From: Anaeromonas gelatinilytica
Lineage (GTDB): Bacteria; Bacillota; Clostridia; Tissierellales; SIT17
Length of the DNA: 41,012 nt
Assembly (NCBI RefSeq): GCF_016820635.1
Contig: NZ_WSFU01000129.1
Coordinates: forward strand, 1 to 41,012
Direction of reading: 5' to 3'
In this document: in pieces, positions 33,888-40,882 of the stretch
How the letters are laid out: every line of letters begins with the position of its first letter
How positions within the stretch are numbered: the first letter of the stretch is position 1
Program-made: the position numbers and the translations under genes
Notes under the pieces: generated by a model
Told to the model about the DNA's origin: nothing
Seen by the model: only the letters and a program-made list of their open reading frames with translations
Database searches by the model: none

Positions 33888-34665
33888 TAGAATGTGTAAA
33901 TTCCCACTCTAGAGATTTATCTACAGGGAATGATATAGAACTTTTACTAAAAAATTTTTCAATTTTTTTCACTGAAACACTTCTCAGATTTAAGTCTAAA
34001 TTATCAAAAACAATTAATTTTTCAAGTCTTTTTGTATAATTCTCAATTCGCTCCAAATTATATTCTAAGCTTTCTAAAACCTCTTGTTCCATCTTTTTAT
34101 CAGTCTCGGAAATCATTCCTAATAATTCAACATTACCCTTAACAACTGTTAATGGATTATTAATATCATGAGCAAAAGTAGAAAGTAAATGTTCAAAATT
34201 ATCTTGTTGAATTTTCAATCGAATTTGAGTATGCTCTAATTCTCTAAATCGTTTCTGTATTAAAGTACATGCCTCACCTAATTCATTTTGCGGTACATCT
34301 CCTATCGAGTTTTTTTCTCGTAAATAATCAATACTACTTTTAATCTTATGTTTATAAAATAATAAAAACCCTAGCATAGAAAATACAAATGAAAATATAG
34401 GAAGAGAAAGCCAATTCAAATAGTAAATAAAATCCGATTAAAGTACTTCGACCAGCATAGATTTATCTTTAATATAATAATAAACAAATTCACCATTTAA
34501 TTGAATCTCTTTTATACTGGAATTAAAAATCTGGTTTTGTAACTCTGTCAAAATCAGGGAAAACACCTTGGAAAAAGTAATGCCTATTATAAATGATAAA
34601 AAAAGATATAAAGCAAAAGATTTCTTAAGCTTCCATCCATCTGTAGATTGATTTAACCATTCCAT
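33868..34665 (-). pseudogene. N-terminal half of an AT-rich histidine kinase with in-frame ochre codon
   Basis: The frame starts at ATG 34665, overlapping the regulator gene, and reads one membrane helix (SFALYLFLSFIIGITFSKVFSL), a short external loop ending in KSMLVEVL, and TAA at 34440-34438. It then continues in phase: SDFIYYLNWLSLPIFSFVFSMLGFLLFY (second helix), a linker, and the H-box STFAHDINNPLTVVKGNVELL. After roughly EWEF the sequence changes character, the frame ends at 33868, and the expected ATP-binding half is absent. Instead a foreign kinase half follows in another frame. The kinase is therefore doubly broken: a nonsense codon between its membrane helices and loss of the catalytic domain at a recombination joint near 33.88 kb. 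Confidence 0.75.
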
Positions 34666-35318
34666 CTATATCCTACTCCCCAAACCGTTTGTATAATTTC
34701 CTTTTCTGTATAAGGTGCTATCTTATGACGTATTCTACGTATATGTTCTGCCACAACTTGATTATATCCCAACGCATCATAACCCCAAAGTTTAGTATAA
34801 ATATGTTCTTTTTCAAAAACTCTCTGTGGATGAATTGAAAGAAGTTCCACAATATCAAATTCTGTTTTGGTTAAGGGAATCTCTGTATCATGTACTCTTA
34901 CTTCTCGTCTTCCATAATTAATAACTATACATTCTTCTTTGCCTGACTGCTTTCGTCTATTTTCTCTTTGTAAATTAGCATAAATTCTAGCATGCAGTTC
35001 CTCAAGTGCAAAGGGCTTAACAATGTAATCATCTCCTCCAATCATAAGACCTTTTATTTTATCCTCTTGGGAACTACGGGCACTAATAAAAAGAATAGGC
35101 ACATTATATTGAGAACGTATAATTTTGCAGACTTCAAATCCATTTCTATCTGGCATATTAATATCCAATAGAACTAAATCCGGCGATTTTTTCAATACAA
35201 CCTTAAGATTTATACTGTGTTCCATTATTTCCACTTCATATCCCTTCAAAGAAAGAAATCGTTCTAACAATAAGAGCATCTCCTTATCATCATCAATTAC
35301 AAGAATTTTTCCTTTCAA
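34653..35318 (-). CDS. OmpR/PhoB-family response regulator (partner of the broken kinase)
   Basis: About 221 residues: a receiver domain with IDDD near 7-10, phospho-acceptor in LVLLDINMPDRNG, Ser/Ala in LFISARSS and Lys in IVKPFA, then a winged helix (TKTEFDIVELLSIHPQRVFEKEHIYTKLW, VVAEHIRRIRHKI, IIQTVWGVGYRW). The start is a TTG at 35318 directly behind GGAGGTGGG; the open frame to 35351 has no ribosome site. The gene is intact, but its kinase is disrupted, so it may be phosphorylated by another kinase or act unphosphorylated. AT content matches the bulk of the window. Confidence 0.85.
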   Translation of the reverse strand: MKGKILVIDDDKEMLLLLERFLSLKGYEVEIMEHSINLKVVLKKSPDLVLLDINMPDRNGFEVCKIIRSQYNVPILFISARSSQEDKIKGLMIGGDDYIVKPFALEELHARIYANLQRENRRKQSGKEECIVINYGRREVRVHDTEIPLTKTEFDIVELLSIHPQRVFEKEHIYTKLWGYDALGYNQVVAEHIRRIRHKIAPYTEKEIIQTVWGVGYRWNG

Positions 35319-35449
35319 TTTCCCACCTCCTAATGATAAAAAGATCTGCATAAAAATTCGATTTTTTGTGTCTACTTTACTAACATAGATTCATTTTTTA
35401 TAAATCTATTTCCGGTAAACAATTGAATCCATACAAAAAATTAACTTCT

Positions 35450-36019
35450 TTATATTTCGCTATTTATTTTATTGTACATGTTCTTTATAGATTTAAAATC
35501 TTCCCAAGCATCTTTTTTCTTATTAACATCCCGTAAAATTGCAGCTGGATGATATGTTGCCATTATATTAAATTTATCTCTATCGTACCAAATCCCTCTG
35601 TTTTTAGTAATCCTAAAATCTTTTTGAATTATATTTCTAGCTGCCACAGCGCCTAAACATACTATAATATCTGGATTTATTATCTTTACCTGCCATCTTA
35701 AAAACTCTATACAACTTTTACATTCTTCTTTTAAAGGATTTCTATTGTTTGGAGGTCTACATTTCACAATATTAGCTATATACACATCCTCTCTTGTTAA
35801 ATCAATGGCTTTTAATATCTTGTCAAATAATTCTCCTGATCTTCCGACAAAAGGTCTTCCCATTTTATCCTCATGGTATCCTGGACCTTCCCCTACAAAC
35901 ATAATACTACTTTCTTCGTTTCCCTCTCCAAATACCACGTTAGTTCTGGTCTTTGATAAGGGACATCTATTACATCTTTTTACAATTACTTCAAGTTCAT
36001 TTAAACTATACACATTCAC
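35450..36019 (-). CDS. Family 4 uracil-DNA glycosylase (Fe-S)
   Basis: A 189-residue enzyme. Family 4 marks are the four cysteines that hold a 4Fe-4S cluster (Cys16, Cys19, Cys87 and Cys100 or Cys103), motif GEGPGYHEDKMGRPFVGRSG (about 44-62), VKCRPPNNRNP, and the C-terminal motif MATYHPAAILRD. It removes uracil from DNA, starting base-excision repair of deaminated cytosine. The GTG at 36019 gives the full reading; a GTG two codons later (36013) has better distance to GGGTGA and is equally possible. Apparently a single-gene unit. Confidence 0.85.
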   Translation of the reverse strand: MNVYSLNELEVIVKRCNRCPLSKTRTNVVFGEGNEESSIMFVGEGPGYHEDKMGRPFVGRSGELFDKILKAIDLTREDVYIANIVKCRPPNNRNPLKEECKSCIEFLRWQVKIINPDIIVCLGAVAARNIIQKDFRITKNRGIWYDRDKFNIMATYHPAAILRDVNKKKDAWEDFKSIKNMYNKINSEI

Positions 36020-36182
36020 TCACCCATTTATTTCTAATTCTGACTTTATTCCTAATTTATAAAGAATTTCAGTTTGTCTATTCTTATTATATCCTTTTTT
36101 TTCCTTCAAAACAACTAACTATCTTTCCCTTCTTAAATACACTTGAAAATTGTTTTATATTATTACTATTCTTATTTTTTCT

Positions 36183-36434
36183 CTAGTAGACAAACCATAT
36201 CCACATACCTTGTGGTATCAATTCAAATATGCCTATAAAGATTTTATAAATAAAGACTTTGTTCGCATACCTCTGGCCTAATTCAGTAATTAAGCCCTTA
36301 TTTCTTGTCCATCTGCCATATAGCTCATTTATTCTGTTCATCGTTGAATTAATTGTCTCAATCTGTTCTCTAATTAAATTTGCTATAAAACACCTCTCAA
36401 AATAATTAGTCCGATTCAAGACTATATTATACAT
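36183..36434 (-). pseudogene. MarR-like regulator, N-terminal remnant
   Basis: An 83-codon frame. The part from about residue 18, NLIREQIETINSTMNRINELYGRW, resembles the N-terminal helix of clostridial MarR regulators (IRxIxxTINxxxNxxNELYxRW), but after RNKGL the sequence loses similarity and no winged-helix core is present. The first ATG (36434) lies inside a palindrome and has no ribosome site. AGAGGTG is instead followed four nt later by ATA (36386), exactly where a MarR start would be expected, so the start codon may have mutated from ATG. Two TAGTC-N8-GACTA sites stand just upstream. The MarR reading is by pattern only. Confidence 0.45.
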
Positions 36435-36456
36435 AATATAGTCTTAAACCAGACTA
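36407..36456. promoter_or_regulatory. Pair of TAGTC-N8-GACTA operators with a central 28-bp palindrome
   Basis: TAGTC-N8-GACTA occurs at 36407-36424 and again at 36439-36456, with centres 32 bp apart (three helical turns). Between their inner arms lies a perfect palindrome, AAGACTATATTAT with its complement (36418-36430 and 36433-36445). Paired 18-bp dyads of this kind are typical of MarR-family autoregulation and stand upstream of a MarR-like remnant. Confidence 0.6.
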
Positions 36457-36624
36457 AAGTTAAAAATATTAATTAAATTTAAAATATTGATAGGCAAAAG
36501 TTTGTCCTCAGTGTCTTTTTGATGCAAAAATTCACCTTCAACCCTTTTTAAAATACACTGTCAGTATTCTCAATATCGGGGATTGTTGATTATAATTATT
36601 GTTGTGCTGCTCTCCCCGCAACTT
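36446..36624. other. Intergenic stretch after the MerR-ABC operon
   Basis: Apart from the end of the second TAGTC dyad I see nothing definite here: no ORF, and no hairpin with a T-tract that would end the ABC operon. Confidence 0.4.
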
Positions 36625-37422
36625 TTAAACATCCTTTCTTACTAACTGAAAAATTCCTATAGCAGAAGTAATCCCAATCCACAGAAGTAATAGAAAAATG
36701 CTCGCACCATTACCCAACAATTCATATGAGTTTTCAGAAACAATTCCTGATAAGCTGTGTAAAGATGACTGGGGTAAAATTGGTAAAATTAGTCTTTGAA
36801 TGTCCTTTGAGAACATTTTAATTAGGGCGGGTATAAACATAATAACTAAGGAAAAGATAATTCCCCCTTCACTACTCCTAAAGATAAAGGTTGCTGCTAC
36901 AGTCAATAAGCAATAGAAAACCGGCATGACTGCACTTCCAATTATAAGCTGTACTAAAGAATTGTCTTTAAGAGAAGCCATAGGGATTCCATTGGCTACT
37001 AATACCAATTGCCCTGCAAAAAATGTTGCGAAGGTAACAAGTAGGCTTATTACTCCAGCCAATAAACAATAGGTAAGAAACTTACTGAAATAAAATCTTT
37101 TTCGATTTGGCGTTACTGCCAAAGAAACATGAATTAATTTTGTTGAGAATTCATTTGAAATGGAAATGGCAGTAAAAATTATTAACATAATAGCGGCAAC
37201 ATCTATCCCCAACATACTGGCAGATATTATATCATTTGGAGCCATCTCTGCTATTGATTTCCCCTGGGTCACATTGGTTGTAATGGAAAAAATCAAACCC
37301 ATGGCTAAGCTAGTAAGCATTAATATTCCTAAAAAGGTCTTTGAGAATTTTAGAAACATAATTTTCTGATACTCTGCTTTAATTAAATTTTTAAAGGAAA
37401 CCTTCTTTAATTTAATGATCAT
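36625..37422 (-). CDS. ABC-2 type permease of a MerR-controlled efflux operon
   Basis: A 265-residue membrane protein with six helices: FLGILMLTSLAMGLIFSI, SMLGIDVAAIMLIIFTAISISNEFSTKLIHVSLAVTPNR (helix 2 and the coupling motif), then four more, ending SIFLLLLWIGITSAIGIFQLV. The pattern EFSTKLIHVSLAVTPNRKRFYFSK is typical of two-component ABC-2 drug efflux permeases. AAGGGGTGATG precedes the ATG. It follows the ATPase gene by 6 nt and is the last gene of the MerR, ATPase, permease operon. Confidence 0.85.
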   Translation of the reverse strand: MIIKLKKVSFKNLIKAEYQKIMFLKFSKTFLGILMLTSLAMGLIFSITTNVTQGKSIAEMAPNDIISASMLGIDVAAIMLIIFTAISISNEFSTKLIHVSLAVTPNRKRFYFSKFLTYCLLAGVISLLVTFATFFAGQLVLVANGIPMASLKDNSLVQLIIGSAVMPVFYCLLTVAATFIFRSSEGGIIFSLVIMFIPALIKMFSKDIQRLILPILPQSSLHSLSGIVSENSYELLGNGASIFLLLLWIGITSAIGIFQLVRKDV

Positions 37423-37428
37423 CTATCA

Positions 37429-38355
37429 TCACCCCTTCTTTGTATTCATATTTTGTTGAGAGACATAATCAACTTTACCATCTGTAAGCTCCGTAAAAAG
37501 CTGTTCCAAGGAAGGTTGAACCTTTGTAAGCTCAAATATTGCAAGACTGCTTTCCTTTGCCGCAGTACCTACCTCTTCCATCTCCAGATTTCTAACAATT
37601 AAACAATTCTGCTCCATTTGTTGGATAAATGCTCCCTTATTTCTGAGCAATCCTTGCAATTTAATATTATTTTCACTTCTAACTCTTAAATAACTGCTAA
37701 AGCTCTTTTTAGACATTTCCTCTATGGTCATATCTGCAATGAGCTTGCCTTGAGCCAGAACGATAACTCTTTCAGCTATTGTCTGAATCTCGCTCATTAA
37801 ATGGCTTGATATTAAAACAGCTTTTCCTGCCCTGGCTAAATCTTTAGTCAAATTACGGAGCCACTTGATACCATCAACATCTAAGCCATTAAAGGGTTCG
37901 TCTAATATAACCGTCTCTGGCTTTCCAAGGAGTGCTGCTGCGATCCCTAAACGTTGCTTCATTCCCAAGGAATATTCTCTTATTTGTTTATTCCTTACCT
38001 TTTCTAATCCTGCTTTTTGGAGCATTTCATCAACTCTTGTAGATGAAATTTCACTTGCCGCTGCTATTAATTGCAGATGCTGCTCTGCTGTTAGCTTAGG
38101 ATTGACTGCATCAGCATCAATTAAAGCTCCAATTTTTGAAACGGGCTGTTCCAGATCTATATAGTGCTTTCCATCAATCCTTACCTCTCCATTAGAAGGT
38201 CTGGCCAAATTTAAAATCATCTTCATTGTTGTTGATTTACCAGCCCCATTAGGTCCTAAAAAACCCGTCACTACCCCAGGCATAATATCAAAGGATAGAT
38301 TATCTACTGCAATCTTATCTTGATAATTTTTGCTAAGATTTTTTATTTCAATCAT
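37429..38355 (-). CDS. ABC transporter ATPase (drug efflux type)
   Basis: About 308 residues: Walker A GPNGAGKSTT, Q-loop region ALIDADAVNPKLT, signature YSLGMKQRLGIAAALL, Walker B TVILDEPFNGLDVDG and switch His in ISSHLMSE, followed by an approximately 90-residue C-terminal extension. The ATG at 38355 lies behind GGGAGAGAAG and overlaps the MerR gene by 8 nt, so expression follows the regulator. Works with the permease encoded next. Substrates are not predictable from sequence. Confidence 0.85.
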   Translation of the reverse strand: MIEIKNLSKNYQDKIAVDNLSFDIMPGVVTGFLGPNGAGKSTTMKMILNLARPSNGEVRIDGKHYIDLEQPVSKIGALIDADAVNPKLTAEQHLQLIAAASEISSTRVDEMLQKAGLEKVRNKQIREYSLGMKQRLGIAAALLGKPETVILDEPFNGLDVDGIKWLRNLTKDLARAGKAVLISSHLMSEIQTIAERVIVLAQGKLIADMTIEEMSKKSFSSYLRVRSENNIKLQGLLRNKGAFIQQMEQNCLIVRNLEMEEVGTAAKESSLAIFELTKVQPSLEQLFTELTDGKVDYVSQQNMNTKKG

Positions 38356-39133
38356 GATACTTCTCTCCCTTTTTATCAATTGCTAGATAGGCCTCCATGG
38401 CCTTATCAATAAATTCATTCGTAAACTCCATTAATCGGCGATCTTCCTCTGGCCATTGGTCACGATTATTATAGGCTACTTTATGCGCATTCAGTAGATC
38501 TAGTTTACCCTTTGTAATATTTGTGACCATCTTAATCCACTTTTTTGCAAAGGCCTTCCCTTCTTCTCTTTTAGGGTCAACACCGTTAAAAATATGCATG
38601 GTCGCTTCTAATATAAGGGTTTTCCAGCTCCAATAGATTTCTATTATTTCCTCAGTATCTTCATAGTATTTCATAAAAATATCTTCTGTTTTATCATCAT
38701 AGTGAATTTCTTTATATTTAAAGATTGTATCCCTATTTAAGGAAATCATCAATTGAACCAATTCACCGGAAAATACACCCTTTTTATTTTCTAAATTTTT
38801 AATACTGGTCTCAATTAACGATATATTCATCTTGATATCCATTAATTTTTGATAGAAAACCTGCCGCTGTTTCTGAAGAACAGATGCAATTTGGTCGGCT
38901 GTAACTGCTTCAATAACAAGGTCTTTAATTTCCTTGATAGGAAGCCCTAAGGATTTATAAAATAAAACCTGCTGCAATTTAGCTAAATCTGACTCATCAT
39001 AAAACCTGCGTCCATTCGTTAATTCTTTATTTAATGGTACAAGCCCAATATTGTCGTAATATTGCAGGGTTCTGATGGACACGCCTGTTAAATTTGCTAT
39101 TTCACCTATGGAAAACCGCTTCTTTTCATTCAT
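38348..39133 (-). CDS. MerR-family regulator with ligand-sensing C-terminus
   Basis: About 261 residues. The N-terminal winged helix is FSIGEIANLTGVSIRTLQYYDNIGLV followed by GRRFYDESDLAKLQQVLFYKSLGLPIKEI. A coiled-coil dimer helix (about 75-115) follows, then a C-terminal helical domain rich in aromatic residues (YYEDTEEIIEIYWSWKTLI, EEGKAFAKKWIKMV, WPEEDRRLMEFTNEFIDKAMEAYL), similar in layout to the TipAS drug-binding domain. The ATG at 39133 is eight nt behind GGAG. It should control its own operon through the 19-bp-spacer promoter at 39154-39184, activating efflux when a compound binds. Confidence 0.85.
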   Translation of the reverse strand: MNEKKRFSIGEIANLTGVSIRTLQYYDNIGLVPLNKELTNGRRFYDESDLAKLQQVLFYKSLGLPIKEIKDLVIEAVTADQIASVLQKQRQVFYQKLMDIKMNISLIETSIKNLENKKGVFSGELVQLMISLNRDTIFKYKEIHYDDKTEDIFMKYYEDTEEIIEIYWSWKTLILEATMHIFNGVDPKREEGKAFAKKWIKMVTNITKGKLDLLNAHKVAYNNRDQWPEEDRRLMEFTNEFIDKAMEAYLAIDKKGEKYHD

Positions 39134-39153
39134 TTCCATCACTCCTCAGTTTA

Positions 39154-39184
39154 ATTAAATCACATTACGTAACGTCATATGCAA
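39154..39184 (-). promoter_or_regulatory. MerR-type promoter with 19-bp spacer and central dyad
   Basis: On the minus strand TTGCAT (39184-39179), a 19-bp spacer and TTTAAT (39159-39154). The spacer contains the dyad ACATTACGTAACGT (39162-39175, plus-strand reading), centred between the two hexamers. A long spacer with a central dyad is the defining architecture of MerR-activated promoters. The MerR gene starts 21 bp downstream of the -10 hexamer. Confidence 0.75.
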
Positions 39185-39372
39185 TAGCCTTTATTAATTT
39201 TTAAAAATTTTATCTTCTTTATACCTTTCTTAGAATGCTATAAGTACTAGTTTGCCAACTAATAGTATATTTCATGCCAAAAAGTTTATCATAATAGTCC
39301 ATCGTTGCTAATACACACTACCTTGAATAAAACTTCTTGACATGTGCATATATAATTTAATTGGTGATGGAA

Positions 39373-39699
39373 ATGAAAATTCAAAATAATGTTTTAGAAT
39401 GTGGACGAAACCTTGAAAAAAGTATCGATTTTGATTTTTATAAAACTCTGTTTGATCCTATGAGAAGTGAAATCTTAAAGTTTCTTGCAATACATGGAAA
39501 GAAAAACACCACAGAAATTGCAAAAAACTTTACTCAAGATAGATCTGTTATTTCAAGACACTTGGAATTAATGAATCGATATGGAATATTAAATAAAGAA
39601 AAACAAAACAGAAGCACTTTTTATGAGATTAACAAAGAACTTGTTCTCGAAAAATTTGAAACAACCACAAACAACTTAAAAGAACTCATACAAAAATAA
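39373..39699 (+). CDS. ArsR-family winged-helix repressor
   Basis: About 108 residues with a winged-helix domain: DFYKTLFDPMRSEILKFLAIHGKKNTTEIAKNFTQDRSVISRHLELMNRYGILNKEKQNRSTFYEI, the classical ArsR order of helices and wing. No cysteine metal-binding set (such as CVC) is present, so metal sensing is not supported; redox or organic ligands are possible. The ATG at 39373 has GGTG six nt upstream; the frame extends to a TTG at 39361. It is followed by the Fe-S nitroreductase gene, with an operator-like dyad between them. Confidence 0.8.
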   Translation: MKIQNNVLECGRNLEKSIDFDFYKTLFDPMRSEILKFLAIHGKKNTTEIAKNFTQDRSVISRHLELMNRYGILNKEKQNRSTFYEINKELVLEKFETTTNNLKELIQK

Positions 39700-39742
39700 T
39701 ATTGAATATATTACAAATAGGCAGAAATGCCTTTCTTTTTCA

Positions 39743-39774
39743 ATGTATATATGCATGAATGCGCACATATACAT
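39743..39774. promoter_or_regulatory. Operator-like dyad before the nitroreductase gene
   Basis: ATGTATATATGC (39743-39754) and GCACATATACAT (39763-39774) form an inverted repeat with one G-T mismatch and an 8-bp spacer. Its left arm plus following bases recur at the window end (40994-41012), and a related GTGCATATATAA precedes the ArsR gene (about 39352-39363). A short hairpin (39719-39732) followed by a T-rich run sits just before it. Confidence 0.5.
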
Positions 39775-39802
39775 AACTAATAATTAGAAGGGATTGATTG
39801 AA

Positions 39803-40603
39803 ATGAATCTTATAACTCTGAATGAAGAAAAGTGTATTAAATGCAAACTCTGTATTAAAGCATGTCCAGTAAATGTTCTAAGAATGGGAGAAAACGGACC
39901 GGAGGAAATAGCAAACACTAATTGTATCGCCTGTGGACATTGCGTTGCTATATGTCCTAATGCTGCAATAGATAATAAGAAAACACCTTTGTCACAACAA
40001 ATTGAATTAAAAGATTTTCCTAAATTAAACCAACAGCAGGCAGAGTATTTTTTAAGATCACGTCGTTCTATAAGAAATTACAAAGATGAATCAGTATCAA
40101 GAGAAAAATTAACAAAATTGATTGACATCGCAAGATTAGCCCCTACTGCAAGTAATAGTCAGGGAATATCATTTGTAGTAGTCCAAAATAAACAATTACT
40201 TGAAAAAACTGTAGAAATTTCTATTCAAATGATAGAAGTCTCACCATTAAGACATCTGGTAGAGAAAGCTATCGTAAGTTACAGAAAAGAGGGTATGGAT
40301 TCAATATTCCGTGGTGCCCCAAACTTAATCATCGCTATTTCTAATAAAGATTTTAAATACGGTCGAGATAACGCTGTTTCTTGTTTAACTTATTTAGAAT
40401 TGTATGCACCTTCCCTAGGACTTGGATCATGCTGGGCTGGAATTTTTGAACATTGTGCATCTATTGATGACTCACCAATGCTTAAATTATTTAATATTCC
40501 AGAAGAAAAAAAGGTAGTAGGTGCTGTTATGATTGGATATCCTAAGTACACTTTTAAGAGACTTGTGGATAAAAATTCATTAGATGCTACATTTATAGTT
40601 TAA
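39803..40603 (+). CDS. Nitroreductase with N-terminal 2x[4Fe-4S] ferredoxin domain
   Basis: About 266 residues. The N-terminus carries two cluster motifs, CIKCKLCIKACP and CIACGHCVAICP (about 10-55). The rest is an FMN-dependent nitroreductase domain: RSRRSIRNYKDESVSREKLTKLIDIARLAPTASNSQG, and the C-terminal PEEKKVVGAVMIGYPKYTFKRL. Clostridial enzymes of this fusion type reduce nitroaromatics and other acceptors with electrons from ferredoxin. The ATG at 39803 lies nine nt after AAGGGA. Likely controlled by the ArsR protein encoded upstream. Confidence 0.9.
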   Translation: MNLITLNEEKCIKCKLCIKACPVNVLRMGENGPEEIANTNCIACGHCVAICPNAAIDNKKTPLSQQIELKDFPKLNQQQAEYFLRSRRSIRNYKDESVSREKLTKLIDIARLAPTASNSQGISFVVVQNKQLLEKTVEISIQMIEVSPLRHLVEKAIVSYRKEGMDSIFRGAPNLIIAISNKDFKYGRDNAVSCLTYLELYAPSLGLGSCWAGIFEHCASIDDSPMLKLFNIPEEKKVVGAVMIGYPKYTFKRLVDKNSLDATFIV

Positions 40604-40618
40604 TATCGAAGTACATGA

Positions 40619-40661
40619 AAAGTGAAATATATTCATTTGTAATGTGAATATATTTCACTTT
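40619..40661. terminator. Bidirectional terminator after the nitroreductase gene
   Basis: A perfect 17-bp stem (40619-40635 with 40645-40661) around a 9-nt loop, with AAAGTG/CACTTT at its base. It overlaps the last codons of the truncated radical SAM gene on the minus strand, showing that the truncation and the terminator are adjacent. Confidence 0.7.
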
Positions 40662-40882
40662 ACTAAGGCTTCTACTTTTGTATTTCCTATCATGCTTTCT
40701 AGTTCAATCAACGAACTATCTATTTTATTAAATGACTTTTGGGTATCTGTCTTGTTTTGCGACCTTCCAATAGGACAAATTATGCAGTCAAAGTTACAAT
40801 GTTTTTCTGGAAGTATATCAACTTCCAGTACCCTTCTTCCATCTTCAATATAAATATCTTTATAACTAAAACCACCTATCAT
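40655..40882 (-). pseudogene. Radical SAM protein, N-terminal fragment
   Basis: A 75-codon frame with a good ribosome site (GAGGAGGAT before the ATG). It reads SYKDIYIEDGRRVLEVDILPEKHCNFDCIICPIGRSQNKTDTQ. The CxxxCxxC cluster motif (Cys29, Cys33, Cys36) is that of radical SAM enzymes. Family members have about 300 residues, so more than two thirds, including the SAM-binding barrel, is missing. The frame ends at a stop inside the terminator stem. The intact start and ribosome site indicate a 3' deletion rather than slow decay. Confidence 0.7.

Noticed and set aside
32238-34440. Reassigned stop codons as explanation for the in-frame TAA/TAG
   Set aside because: TAA, TAG and TGA all end intact genes elsewhere in the window, and the affected genes also show a truncating recombination joint, so gene decay is simpler.
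36035-36182. T-rich plus-strand frames between the uracil glycosylase and the MarR remnant
   Set aside because: Low complexity composition, no ribosome site, no protein-like pattern.
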